A program made the position numbers and the translations under genes. Shown piece after piece: positions 35,201 to 43,597 of a DNA stretch of 64,000 bases. The notes under the pieces were generated by a model. The model was not told the DNA's origin, did not search any database, and was given only the letters and a program-made list of their open reading frames with translations. Origin of the DNA: an uncultured Actinomycetes bacterium (GTDB taxonomy: Bacteria; Actinomycetota; Actinomycetes; Nanopelagicales; Nanopelagicaceae); the NCBI GenBank assembly GCA_903834515.1, contig CAILJM010000023.1, positions 1-64,000 of the forward strand, read 5' to 3'. Position 1 is the first letter of the stretch, and every line of letters begins with the position of its first letter.

Positions 35201-37156
35201 TTATCCCAGGGTGATGGTTACAGTGGATCCTCGCTTTACTTTGGTTCCTTCACGAGGTGAAATATTCGTCACTGTTTTAACTTTCTTACTACCAATTTTA
35301 CGAACCTTCACCCTGAGCTGGAGATTTTCGAGGGCTGTTGTCGCTGCGAGTTGGTTGAGGCTATAGAGGTTTGGCACGAATACCGTTTCCGAGCCTTGCG
35401 AGACCACAAGAATGACCGTCGATCCGGCAGGCACGGCAGGCCCACTACTTGGATTTTGCGAGATGACATTTCCTGCTGGAACGCTATCGCTGTAACCAAA
35501 TGAGGATTGCACCTTGAATCCTGCAGCAGTCAACTCGTTATTTGCCTGGTCGCCGCTAAGTCCTACATAAGATGACAGAGCGATCTGCTGGATTCCTTTG
35601 CTCAAAACCAAGTTCACGATCGAATTGCGACGTACAGGTGTGCCTGCAACGGGGTCTGCATCCACAATCATTCCCGAGGCGACGGTGGTGCTAAAACTTT
35701 GGGTGGTCGTACCGACTTTTAAACCCGCCGCAATAAGTGAAGCGGTTGCGGCATCGGGAGTCATTCCGGCTATTACTGGAACCTCGATGCGCTCTGGCCC
35801 CTTTGAGATCACTAGTTTTACGACTCCACCCTTACTGAGATGGCCACCTCCGCCAGGGTCAGAAGAGATGATCATTCCCTTGGGAATATCTTCGCTATAG
35901 GAGTTGCTTATGACTGAGAGTGAAAGTCCAAGTGGGGAGAGGGTTGATTGAGCATCAGACTTGGTCATGCCAACGATCGATGGAATCGAAATCTTTGATC
36001 CAATAAATTGATACCACGCGCCGCCGATGCCGATTCCAGCAACCAAGATCAACGCGATGAAACGATTTCGAATTACCCGCTTTGACGTGCGCCTTCTTAC
36101 TTCAGATGTGCTCTCTGGGGTAGAAATATTTCTAGCGTTTCGGCCAGTTGTGCTCATTGTTGACTCCGCAGCTAGTGGTGAGGATGTGAGAGTTCGCACC
36201 CGGTCGGCAACGGCGCTCCCAATTCGGACTTCGCCGAGATTCTTGCGAGAACGCCTCTTTGACATGGCGACAGGGATATCAAGTTCCAAACTTAACTGTC
36301 GCTTATGAGGATCTATCTCCACTTGAGCCGTTCTGAGCAGAGCAAGCATTGCGCCTGCATCCCGTGGACGTTGGTCAGGGTTAGGTGACGTTGCAGACAG
36401 AACAATTGCATCAAGTGAGGGAGGAACATTTGCTGTGATAGTCGATGGAGCTGGAATGCGATCGTTCACGTGGCGGTAGGCAATTTGTATAGGAGATTCG
36501 CCATCGTATGGTTTCTTTCCGGTGAGAAGTTCAAAGAGAACTACACCAACCGAATAAATATCACTTCTGAAATCAGAGATACCGCGTTGGACTTGCTCAG
36601 GCGAAAGGTATGAGACGCTGCCAAGAACCACGCTAGATTCGACAGTCATGGTTGCGCCAAGTTGTGCGCCACGGGCAAGCCCGAAGTCAGCCAACTTCAC
36701 TCTTCCATCTTTAGAAATCAAAATATTCTCGGGCTTAATATCTCGATGGAGAATTCCACGTTTATGGGCCTCGGCAAGTGCGCTGACAATGGGAACCATG
36801 TAGCGAAGCACATCGTCGGCTGAGAGCGCCCCACGCTCATGGAGCAACTCTCGAAGAGTGAAGCCTTCGATATATTCCATCACGATGAATACCGCTGGAC
36901 TTCCGCCTTCATTCCACCCTTGATCTTGGATAGCCACGATATTTGGATGCGTGAGCGCCGCAGCGGCCTTTGCCTCACGAATAAATCTGTTAACGAATTC
37001 TTCATCGTTGGCAAGATGTGGATGCATAATCTTGACGGCAACACTTCGGTCGAGTCGAGTGTCGGTCGCCTTGTAGATGGAGGCCATTCCGCCAGCAGCA
37101 ATCAGTCGCTCAAGTTGATAGCGACCATCGATCAGCTCACCAGTTAGATCGGACAC
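35201..37156 (-). CDS. pknB: PASTA-domain serine/threonine protein kinase
   Basis: A 651-residue membrane kinase. The cytoplasmic kinase domain (about 1-275) has GGMASIYKATDTRLDR, the VAVKIMHPH lysine, HRDIKPENILI and DFGLARG. A basic juxtamembrane stretch and one transmembrane helix (about 370-390, FIALILVAGIGIGG) follow, then four PASTA repeats to the C-terminus. PASTA kinases sense peptidoglycan fragments or lipid II and phosphorylate division and wall enzymes. In many actinobacteria this gene lies with pstP, rodA and pbpA, but here it stands next to nfo. Start is GTG, six bases after TAAACT, so it is predicted leaderless. Confidence 0.94.
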   Translation of the reverse strand: MSDLTGELIDGRYQLERLIAAGGMASIYKATDTRLDRSVAVKIMHPHLANDEEFVNRFIREAKAAAALTHPNIVAIQDQGWNEGGSPAVFIVMEYIEGFTLRELLHERGALSADDVLRYMVPIVSALAEAHKRGILHRDIKPENILISKDGRVKLADFGLARGAQLGATMTVESSVVLGSVSYLSPEQVQRGISDFRSDIYSVGVVLFELLTGKKPYDGESPIQIAYRHVNDRIPAPSTITANVPPSLDAIVLSATSPNPDQRPRDAGAMLALLRTAQVEIDPHKRQLSLELDIPVAMSKRRSRKNLGEVRIGSAVADRVRTLTSSPLAAESTMSTTGRNARNISTPESTSEVRRRTSKRVIRNRFIALILVAGIGIGGAWYQFIGSKISIPSIVGMTKSDAQSTLSPLGLSLSVISNSYSEDIPKGMIISSDPGGGGHLSKGGVVKLVISKGPERIEVPVIAGMTPDAATASLIAAGLKVGTTTQSFSTTVASGMIVDADPVAGTPVRRNSIVNLVLSKGIQQIALSSYVGLSGDQANNELTAAGFKVQSSFGYSDSVPAGNVISQNPSSGPAVPAGSTVILVVSQGSETVFVPNLYSLNQLAATTALENLQLRVKVRKIGSKKVKTVTNISPREGTKVKRGSTVTITLG

Positions 37157-37162
37157 ATGGAA

Positions 37163-37168
37163 AGTTTA
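37163..37168 (-). promoter_or_regulatory. -10 element of leaderless pknB
   Basis: TAAACT on the reverse strand, six bases (TTCCAT) before the GTG at 37156. Confidence 0.5.
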
Positions 37169-37192
37169 AGGAAGTTGCCCTCAAGAGTATGG

Positions 37193-37693
37193 CTAGGGCG
37201 CGCTCTTTATGCGGTAATCCGCAGCACTCTCAGTATTTTCACTGCGAAAGTGCTCTACCTCTCGAAATTGCCAGTGAACCATCTCTTCGCGAATTGCTTC
37301 GCCATCTCTTTCGAGCACTCGTGCTAGCGCGATATCCGAGGGCGCTTCGATCCACAATTTAAGATCTGCACTTCCTTGCGTGGCTTTCTGGCCACTCCCG
37401 ACTCCTTCGATAATGAGCGTCGAGGGCGTCGGGCAAGAGAGCGGTTCCATGAATCGTCCCGAGATCCAGTCGTACTGTGGGATCTGAATCTCGTTAAGAG
37501 TTCTCGCTTGCTCCAAGATTGAAGTTAACGATTTGCTTACGTGCTCGGTAAATGCACCATCCCAGCCAGGATAGAGATCGTCCATATGGATAGTGAGCAC
37601 GTTTTCACCCTCCGATGCAAGGAGATCATGGATTAACGAGGCGAGTGTGGTTTTACCGCTTCCTGCTGGACCATCAATCGTGATCAGATACAT
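37193..37693 (-). CDS. Uridine-kinase-like P-loop kinase; candidate thiamine-trapping kinase
   Basis: A 166-residue nucleoside-kinase-fold P-loop protein. Walker A is GPAGSGKTT at residues 8-16, HMDDLYPGWDG supplies a substrate-side Asp, STLIIEGVGSG is the Walker-B-like strand, and a late Arg-rich lid (RVLERDGEAIREEM) follows. The ATG lies two bases after the stop of the PnuC-family transporter, on the same TPP-riboswitch-controlled message. PnuC-type channels depend on a cytosolic kinase to trap substrate: NR kinase for PnuC, thiamine pyrophosphokinase for PnuT. The context therefore suggests that this enzyme phosphorylates thiamine. The family itself is annotated only as uridine-kinase-like, and the role is inference. 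Confidence 0.7.
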   Translation of the reverse strand: MYLITIDGPAGSGKTTLASLIHDLLASEGENVLTIHMDDLYPGWDGAFTEHVSKSLTSILEQARTLNEIQIPQYDWISGRFMEPLSCPTPSTLIIEGVGSGQKATQGSADLKLWIEAPSDIALARVLERDGEAIREEMVHWQFREVEHFRSENTESAADYRIKSAP

Positions 37694-37695
37694 CT

Positions 37696-38304
37696 TTAGA
37701 GAATTGTTTTATTTGTGGATTCGCGATTCCATCGAACCCAACCGGCGAGAGCTATCGCTACAAAGATCATGTAGAGGATCGAGGTGAGATATTGACCACC
37801 GCGCCAGAATTGATATGTGTAAACGGCATCGACGACAAACCAGAGTGGCCAGGTCTCAAATTTCTCCTTGACCATGAGGACTTGGGCAATGCAGCTCCCA
37901 ACGAATCCAAAAGAATCAGTGAGCGTTGCGGCAGCGCCAAGATGAATCAGAAGTGGATTGAGAGCAATCCAGCTGATGGCGAAGCCAGAGAGCCAGTATG
38001 CATTTTTGCGTAGTGATAGACGAGCAGGTTTCGCGCCTTTTGCACCCCAACCAAACCAACCCCAAAAACCGCCGGCGATGAAGATAAATTGTAGAAATCC
38101 ACTTGCATAGTATTTTTCTTCAAAGAAGAGGATTGCATAGAGCAAGCTGCTGATATTCCACCACGGCCATGTTGAGCGCGGGCCCAAGACTCCGAGCCAA
38201 ACCCCCACAACCGAGGTAATGAAAGCGAAGAATTCGAGCACGCTGAGGTGATAGCCCCACGCTGTGAAGAGAGTGGTCATGATGATTGAATTAATGGAAT
38301 GCAC
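37696..38304 (-). CDS. pnuT: PnuC-family transporter under TPP control, probable thiamine transporter
   Basis: A 202-residue membrane protein of the PnuC family, with about seven helices and typical Trp-rich segments: GPRSTWPWWNISSLLYAILFF, FWGWFGWG and WPLWFVVDAVYTYQFW. PnuC proteins move nicotinamide riboside; homologues preceded by TPP riboswitches (PnuT) move thiamine. A clear TPP aptamer ends at this gene's ribosome-binding site. Start: GTG at 38302-38304, seven bases after AAAGGGG; an ATG eight codons further in is an alternative. The P-loop kinase follows after two bases. No thiamine biosynthesis gene is in the window, which would fit salvage. Confidence 0.88.
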   Translation of the reverse strand: MHSINSIIMTTLFTAWGYHLSVLEFFAFITSVVGVWLGVLGPRSTWPWWNISSLLYAILFFEEKYYASGFLQFIFIAGGFWGWFGWGAKGAKPARLSLRKNAYWLSGFAISWIALNPLLIHLGAAATLTDSFGFVGSCIAQVLMVKEKFETWPLWFVVDAVYTYQFWRGGQYLTSILYMIFVAIALAGWVRWNRESTNKTIL

Positions 38305-38407
38305 GGTACAACCCCTTTCCAATTCGCATTACCGAACTGGTCATACGGTCGACTTGGATTTCAAGTCCTCTCAGCCATCAAGCGGCTCCCGTTAATCCAA
38401 GGTTACC
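38305..38407 (-). ncRNA. TPP (THI-box) riboswitch
   Basis: Read on the reverse strand, the leader has ACGGGAGCC, GGCTGAGAGGA (the CUGAGA core), a GACTTG/CAAGTC hairpin, GACCGTATGACC and CCAGTTCG-GTAATG-CGAATTGG, a perfect 8-bp P4/P5 stem around the conserved UAAUG loop, then AAAGGGG. P2 forms by CGG/CCG pairing. P1 forms by GGTA with TACC and ACC with GGT, directly adjoining the ribosome-binding site and GTG start. TPP binding should therefore shut off translation of the transporter and kinase. The layout matches thiM-type aptamers. Confidence 0.92.
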
Positions 38408-38409
38408 AT
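38404..38409 (+). promoter_or_regulatory. -10 element of leaderless crtYc
   Basis: TACCAT with seven bases to the crtYc ATG at 38417. It overlaps the outer end of the divergent TPP aptamer, so the pnuT promoter must lie further inside crtYc. Confidence 0.5.
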
Positions 38410-38416
38410 TACCCCC

Positions 38417-38764
38417 ATGGCCAAGTGGGGATACGTCGCGATGCTCGCCTTCACTGTGGTTGGCTCATTTTGGCTTGAAATCTTTTTAAAGGTAAATGTC
38501 TTACGTAGATATACGCGAGCGATCACCGCCATCGCTCCTGTGGCGCTGATATTTCTCATCTGGGATGGGCTTGCTATTCGACACGGTGATTGGTCCTTTG
38601 ATGCGAAACAGATACTCGGCATATATGGACCATTTCGTATTCCACTCGAGGAGTATCTCTTCTTTTTAATCGTGCCGCTAGCAGCAATTATGACGATTGA
38701 AGCAGTGCGCCGGGTAAAACCCCACTGGAGAATCGGTGATGAGCAGATCGGTGATGAGAGATGA
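38417..38764 (+). CDS. crtYc: Lycopene cyclase subunit CrtYc
   Basis: First half of the actinobacterial heterodimeric lycopene cyclase, which forms beta (or epsilon) rings. The 115-residue protein has three hydrophobic segments and the hallmark FRIPLEEYLFFLIVPL with the PLEE motif. The C-terminus ends in a duplicated GDEQ/GDER stretch coming from a DNA repeat (about 38731-38760), and its stop overlaps crtYd by four bases (ATGA). It opens the carotenoid region. Confidence 0.9.
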   Translation: MAKWGYVAMLAFTVVGSFWLEIFLKVNVLRRYTRAITAIAPVALIFLIWDGLAIRHGDWSFDAKQILGIYGPFRIPLEEYLFFLIVPLAAIMTIEAVRRVKPHWRIGDEQIGDER

Positions 38765-39054
38765 GTTATACATTCACAGCTCTGATTTTTCTTGCGATGA
38801 GTATCGCCATCGATCTCTTTCTCACTCGGGTATGCCTGGTGAGGCGACGGGCGTTCTGGACTTCCTATGCGATTATTCTGCCTTTTCAGTTACTGACAAA
38901 TTGGTGGCTCACTTCACGAGACATTGTTATGTACCGTAGTGGCGCAATTCTCGGAGTTCGCATTGCTGCCGCCCCACTTGAAGATCTGCTCTTTGGCTTT
39001 GCACTGGTATTAAGCGTGCTGACGATCTGGATCCGAATCGGTAGAACGGATTAA
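38761..39054 (+). CDS. crtYd: Lycopene cyclase subunit CrtYd
   Basis: Second half of the heterodimeric cyclase, 97 residues with three helices. It carries LTNWWLTSRDIVMYRSGAILGVRI and the PLED motif in AAPLEDLLFGF. It is translationally coupled to crtYc. Its end overlaps the convergent crtB stop by four bases. Confidence 0.9.
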   Translation: MSYTFTALIFLAMSIAIDLFLTRVCLVRRRAFWTSYAIILPFQLLTNWWLTSRDIVMYRSGAILGVRIAAAPLEDLLFGFALVLSVLTIWIRIGRTD

Positions 39055-39950
39055 CGAGCAGCGATCGCTTGAACGTATGCAGGTAGCGCCACTCTCGCTC
39101 GACGAAGATGTGATGTCTTCGCGCGATGAGTAAAGATTTGATAATCAATCTTTTCGATTTCGTCGACAATTCCACAATAGAGCTCACTCGCAGCCCTGAT
39201 GCAGGGACGGCTTGATGGTTCGAGAAAATTAATTCCCGCATCTGCTTCGCGCTGCAATTTTCGTACTCGAGCAATTTGATCCTTGAGCGCTGATCGTATT
39301 TGGGGAGTAAGAACCCTCTCATTGAGCATCTCCCACGAGATGCCATGAGAAGCCAACTCATCAATAGGTAAATAGATTCGACCCCGATCAAGATCTTCAT
39401 CGACATCGCGAATGAAATTGGCGAGTTGAAAGGCCGTGCCTAATTTCTCTGCAAGGGGATAGGCCTCAGGTGAAAGCGCTCCGAGAATCGGCACCATTTG
39501 AAGTCCGATCACACTCGCACTGCCAAAGACATATTCCATGAGGTCATCAAAGGATGCATATTCGCTCACGGATAGATCCATTGTCATTGAGTGCAAAAAT
39601 GCTTCAAAGAGTGAGTGCGGTATCTCAAACCTTTGAACGGTATCGGCCAAGGCCATACCGATCGGATCCCGGCTCTCACCATGCTTTAAGTCGTTGAGCA
39701 CACCCTGGCCCCACGTCGATAGGGCCTCTGCCTTCTCCGAGAGCGAGAGGGTGGAGCCAAGATCATCGACAATTTCGTCCGCATATCGGGCAAAGCCATA
39801 AAGCGCGTGGACGAAGGGTCGCTTCGCCTTAGGGAGAAGGAGTGTCGCAAGATAATAGGTCTTTCCGTGGAGCGAGTTGAGGCGTTTGCACTCGGCATAG
39901 GAGGCACGTAGCTCCTGGCCGCTGATCCCGGCGGCATCTAGCTCGTTCAT
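39051..39950 (-). CDS. crtB: Phytoene synthase
   Basis: Condenses two geranylgeranyl diphosphates to phytoene. The 299-residue protein has the first Asp-rich motif YADEIVDDLGS near residue 57, the second in NFIRDVDEDLDRGRIYLP, and the usual C-terminal helix. It stands alone on the reverse strand facing crtYd; crtE, which makes its substrate, is 3.6 kb away in the same island. TAGACT lies seven bases before the ATG, so a leaderless message is predicted. Confidence 0.93.
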   Translation of the reverse strand: MNELDAAGISGQELRASYAECKRLNSLHGKTYYLATLLLPKAKRPFVHALYGFARYADEIVDDLGSTLSLSEKAEALSTWGQGVLNDLKHGESRDPIGMALADTVQRFEIPHSLFEAFLHSMTMDLSVSEYASFDDLMEYVFGSASVIGLQMVPILGALSPEAYPLAEKLGTAFQLANFIRDVDEDLDRGRIYLPIDELASHGISWEMLNERVLTPQIRSALKDQIARVRKLQREADAGINFLEPSSRPCIRAASELYCGIVDEIEKIDYQIFTHRAKTSHLRRARVALPAYVQAIAAR

Positions 39951-39957
39951 TTGAGCG

Positions 39958-39963
39958 AGTCTA
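39958..39963 (-). promoter_or_regulatory. -10 element of leaderless crtB
   Basis: TAGACT on the reverse strand, seven bases before the ATG at 39950. Confidence 0.48.
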
Positions 39964-40127
39964 GCGATCGATGCGCCGCTTGCAGACTCAATTCTGGCGA
40001 AAAAAATGAGAGTGGCATCCTCACCAAATCCTCACTTTCCTTATACCGTTTGCCTATTCCCACGGTCTTGTGAGCCGTCATTTCACACGGGGTCGCAAAC
40101 ACCCCCGAAAACAAAATCAGGAGAATC

Positions 40128-41537
40128 ATGGCGAAATTGGAAGAAAGAGAAGGCGAATACGGCGACAAAGTCCTCGCACTCGAGCCTGGTGGTATTGAAG
40201 CGATTCCTGCAAAAGACCGACATGGAAAGGCTTCACAGCTCTTTGCAACATGGATGAGTCCAAACCTTGAATTCGCAACGATCTATATCGGCGTATTGGG
40301 TGTAGTCGCTTTTGGTTTGAGCTTCACACAAGCCGCACTCGGAATTCTTATCGGTAATGCGCTCGGCGCTCTCGGACAGTATGTCCTTACCAAAGATGGA
40401 CCAAAGTATGGCGTCCCTCAGATGGTCATAGGTCGCGCAGCATTCGGAAAACTTGGAAATATTCTTCCTGCCGTTGCAAATGCTGGCGCTGCCGGTGTTG
40501 GTTGGTTTGCAGTTAACTCAGTCTCCGGCGCTTATGCGCTCTCTGACTTAACAAAGATGAAGCCAGTACCTTCACTCGTCATCGTTGTTCTCGTTGAGAT
40601 TGTTGTCGCCTTTATTGGACATAACCTCGTTCAGAGCGTTGAAAAATACCTTTTCCCCTATCTCGTCATTGTCTTCGGTGCAGCAGGCGTCTATGCATTC
40701 ACCAGCTCACACACACATCTTGGCGCAGCTGCAGGCGGACATGTTCCTGGCGGATTTTTGATTCTCGTTGGAGCTGTCTACGGATACGCTGCTGGATGGA
40801 ACCCATTCTCATCTGACTATGCACGCTACCTTCCTGCAACCGAGAGCGGCGAGAAAGCCGGTCGCGCAGCAGGTCTTGGCATCTTTGTATCGGGATCACT
40901 TCTTCAGATCATCGGTGCAGCGGCAGCAACTGCTGGCGTTCACCTCTACGGTGCCGATACAAATCCAACAGGAGACTTTACAAGCTTGATGCCTAACTGG
41001 CTTGGAAAGCTTGTTCTCCTCGGTATTGTCGCGGGTTCAATTTGTGCAAACGTTCTCAACGTTTATTCCGGCTCAATGTCATTCCTTACCCTCGGTATCA
41101 AGGTGGGTTCAACACTCCGCCGTGCTATCGCAGCAGTTGTCTTCGGAGTTGCCGGTTTCTTGCTCGCTAAAGCTGCACTCGGAAACCCAGCGAATAACTA
41201 CGAGAACTTCCTGCTTATCATGTCTTATTGGGTTGGACCATGGCTCGGCGTAGTCTTGGCAGATAAATTCATTCGTAAGGGCGCATCGGTTGAATCTTTG
41301 CTCTTTGCGAATCGCGAAAATATCGCTGGACCAATTGCATGGGTAATTGGAACTTCCTTCTCAATCTGGGGATTTGTTAACCAGACATGGGGACATGGAA
41401 AGAGCTTCCACTATGTTCTGGGCTACTTTGTCAAGAAGAATGGAAGTCTTGGTGACATCACATTCTTCGTAGGCTTTATTGTCGCCTTCGTTATTTATTA
41501 CATCTTGGCAAAGAAGAAGGTTTCTGCCGAGAAGTAA
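40128..41537 (+). CDS. NCS1-family nucleobase transporter, probable cytosine permease
   Basis: A 469-residue secondary transporter with about twelve helices of the purine-cytosine permease (NCS1) family. An N-terminal cytoplasmic stretch is followed by helices with GLSFTQAALGILIGNALGALGQYVL and GRAAFGKLGNILPAVANAGAAGVGWFAVN, and later NPFSSDYARYLPA. The ribosome-binding site is AGGAG before the ATG. The leader of about 170 bases has inverted repeats but matches no riboswitch I know. A cytosine deaminase gene follows after a hairpin terminator, which supports cytosine as the substrate; an HMP-like or purine substrate is not excluded. Confidence 0.87.
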   Translation: MAKLEEREGEYGDKVLALEPGGIEAIPAKDRHGKASQLFATWMSPNLEFATIYIGVLGVVAFGLSFTQAALGILIGNALGALGQYVLTKDGPKYGVPQMVIGRAAFGKLGNILPAVANAGAAGVGWFAVNSVSGAYALSDLTKMKPVPSLVIVVLVEIVVAFIGHNLVQSVEKYLFPYLVIVFGAAGVYAFTSSHTHLGAAAGGHVPGGFLILVGAVYGYAAGWNPFSSDYARYLPATESGEKAGRAAGLGIFVSGSLLQIIGAAAATAGVHLYGADTNPTGDFTSLMPNWLGKLVLLGIVAGSICANVLNVYSGSMSFLTLGIKVGSTLRRAIAAVVFGVAGFLLAKAALGNPANNYENFLLIMSYWVGPWLGVVLADKFIRKGASVESLLFANRENIAGPIAWVIGTSFSIWGFVNQTWGHGKSFHYVLGYFVKKNGSLGDITFFVGFIVAFVIYYILAKKKVSAEK

Positions 41538-41552
41538 GTTCTACAACGAGAA

Positions 41553-41592
41553 TAAGAGCCAGCGGACGGTTACGTTCCTGGCTCTTACTTCT
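41553..41592 (+). terminator. Hairpin terminator after NCS1 transporter gene
   Basis: TAAGAGCCAG (41553-41562) pairs over ten bases with CTGGCTCTTA (41578-41587), followed by CTTCTTT. The T-run is imperfect. Confidence 0.7.
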
Positions 41593-41661
41593 TTAGTGAA
41601 GCTATATCTGTAACTTTAGCTTTGTCTTTATTGCGTATTCAATTCTCGAGAGGAACTATTG

Positions 41662-42105
41662 ATGAATGACCAGGAATTCTTGGAATATGCCATAGCTGCT
41701 GCCCGCGAAGGGGCCTCCCAGGGTGGAGTTCCTATTGGCGGGGCTTTGGTAGTTGATGGCAAGGTCTTAGGAACTGGATTCAATAAGCGGGTACAGCTTG
41801 GCAGTGCGATTCGACACGGTGAGACCGATTGTTTAGAAAATATTGGTCGACTTCCGGCATCGACGTATCAAAAAGCAACGATGTACACAACGCTTTCTCC
41901 CTGCCACATGTGTTCAGGCGCGATTCTGCTCTACGGAATTCCAAGGGTTGTTCTCGGAGAGAATGAGACTTTTATGGGGGCTGAAGATCTTCTCAGATCA
42001 CATGGAGTTGAGGTTATTAATCTCAACTCGCAGGAGTGCAAAGCTCTTATGGCGAAATTTATCGCTGAAAAACCAGAGGTGTGGAACGAAGATATCGGCG
42101 TCTAG
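41662..42105 (+). CDS. Cytosine deaminase of the yeast (Fcy1) type
   Basis: A 147-residue zinc deaminase of the CDA/TadA fold. Ligands and catalytic Glu are HGE (in IRHGETDCLENIGRLP) and SPCHMC. It looks like yeast cytosine deaminase rather than bacterial CodA (an amidohydrolase) or TadA: EGGVPIGG-like GGVPIGGALVVDG, TTLSPCHMCSGAILLYGIPR, VVLGEN and the C-terminal EVWNEDIGV all follow Fcy1 closely. It should convert cytosine to uracil, using substrate from the preceding NCS1 transporter. Start ATG with AGAGGA upstream; the TTG just before it is less likely. Confidence 0.85.
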   Translation: MNDQEFLEYAIAAAREGASQGGVPIGGALVVDGKVLGTGFNKRVQLGSAIRHGETDCLENIGRLPASTYQKATMYTTLSPCHMCSGAILLYGIPRVVLGENETFMGAEDLLRSHGVEVINLNSQECKALMAKFIAEKPEVWNEDIGV

Positions 42106-43590
42106 TTAGCGTATCTTCCCGACGATTCGTTCGGCAGCTAAGCGACCCGAGATCAAAACCATGGGTACTCCTACGCCAGGTTGAGTTCCCGATCCGGTAA
42201 AGACAACGTTCTCGAAATTTTTAGCAAGATTGCTTGGACGGAATGGCCCAGTCTGCATGAAGGTATGTGCGCTAGCAAATGGTGCGCCAGCTTCAAGACC
42301 CATAGCTTGCCAATCGAGTGGCGTCGTCATATGTTCAACTTCGATCGATTCACCAAACCCTTCATATCCTCGCGCTTCCAGGACCTTGACCATCTCATCT
42401 CGGTATTGAGGACCGACCTTTTTCCAGTCAATATCAGCTGTTAAATTCGGAGTTGGGAAAAGTACGTAATATGAGTGCTTTCCTGCTGGAGCAAGCCCCG
42501 GATCATCCATGCTTGGCACGGTAACGAGCAGGCTTGGATCTGACATGAGTTGTTTCTTATTTATCAATTCGTCAAAGACGCCATCCCACGATTTCCCAAA
42601 ATGAATGTTGTGATGAGCAAGGCGGTCGTAAGATTTGTTTGAACCGACTAAGAGCGTGACGCACGAAGGGGAGTAGTTCAACCTGGCAACTTTTCGAGGC
42701 GTTGTTCCGAGAAGTTCACGCCACGCGACTGGCAAATCAGGATTGAGTACGAGTGCATCACATGTAAAGCGCTCGCCGTTTTCTGTGATCACAGAGGTGG
42801 CCCGACCGTTGTGGTGTTCGACTTCTGTAACAGTCGTGTTGTAGTGAAATTCGACTCCATGTTTCTGGGCTGCAGCAGCGAGGGCTCTAGGTACCGCGTG
42901 CATTCCGCCCTTGGGAAAGAAGACGCCATTGACCGAATCCATATATGCGATTACTGCGTAGATTGCTAATGCTTGTTGAGGGCTCACACCGGCGTACATT
43001 GCTTGGAATGAGTAAACCCGTTGAGTGCGAGGATCCTTTAGATATTGTTCAACTTTTGGTGCGAGCCGACGAAAACCACCGAGCGCGACAAGGCGAGCTA
43101 AGTTTGGCGTCAATAAGTTGAGAGGATTATCGATATTCTTATCGATAAAATCATTAATCTCGTACTTATAAAGTTTGGTCACAAAATCTACATATTTTGC
43201 ATATCCAGCAGCTTCATCCGGACCAATAACATTTCGAATCTCTTCTTGCATGCGCGTGGTGTCGGCATGAACATCAAGTTGTGAGCCATCCTCGTAAAAG
43301 GCGCGATAGAGTGGAGAAACGGGGATGAGTTCAAGCCAATCTTTCATATCTTCACCGACGCAAGCGAACGCATCTGCGATAAGTGAGGGCATAGTGAGGA
43401 CGGTCGGCCCGGTATCAAAGGCATAACCCTCTTTATTGAGAAGTCCGTTCCTACCCCCCGGCACGCCCTCGCGCTCAAGGACGGTAACTTTACGACCAGC
43501 TCCCGCAAGTCGGAGAGCAGTGCTCAATCCAGCAAGTCCAGCCCCAACGATGACGACATGGTCAGATGGACCCTTAATACGTTTTGTCAT
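42106..43590 (-). CDS. crtI: Phytoene desaturase
   Basis: FAD enzyme that desaturates phytoene stepwise to lycopene. The 494-residue protein has the dinucleotide fold HVVIVGAGLAGLSTALRLAGAG, followed by EREGVPGGRNG and DTGPTVLTMP. Near the C-terminus the bacterial-type phytoene dehydrogenase signature is GSGTQPGVGVPMVLISGRLAAERI. The frame stays open upstream into crtE, but the ATG at 43588-43590 puts the FAD fold at the normal distance. It follows crtE by seven bases; the two form a crtE-crtI operon. Confidence 0.93.
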   Translation of the reverse strand: MTKRIKGPSDHVVIVGAGLAGLSTALRLAGAGRKVTVLEREGVPGGRNGLLNKEGYAFDTGPTVLTMPSLIADAFACVGEDMKDWLELIPVSPLYRAFYEDGSQLDVHADTTRMQEEIRNVIGPDEAAGYAKYVDFVTKLYKYEINDFIDKNIDNPLNLLTPNLARLVALGGFRRLAPKVEQYLKDPRTQRVYSFQAMYAGVSPQQALAIYAVIAYMDSVNGVFFPKGGMHAVPRALAAAAQKHGVEFHYNTTVTEVEHHNGRATSVITENGERFTCDALVLNPDLPVAWRELLGTTPRKVARLNYSPSCVTLLVGSNKSYDRLAHHNIHFGKSWDGVFDELINKKQLMSDPSLLVTVPSMDDPGLAPAGKHSYYVLFPTPNLTADIDWKKVGPQYRDEMVKVLEARGYEGFGESIEVEHMTTPLDWQAMGLEAGAPFASAHTFMQTGPFRPSNLAKNFENVVFTGSGTQPGVGVPMVLISGRLAAERIVGKIR

Positions 43591-43597
43591 ATTTGAT

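Noticed and set aside
37696-38304. Nicotinamide riboside transporter PnuC
   Set aside because: The family fits, but the TPP aptamer directly upstream argues for thiamine as cargo.
39951-40127. Purine or TPP riboswitch in front of the NCS1 transporter
   Set aside because: Inverted repeats are present, but I could not find the CUGAGA/UAAUG core of TPP or the conserved junction of purine aptamers.
41662-42105. tRNA adenosine deaminase TadA
   Set aside because: HGE and SPC-x-MC are shared, but the YGIPR, GEN and C-terminal EDIG features and the permease neighbour fit yeast-type cytosine deaminase better.
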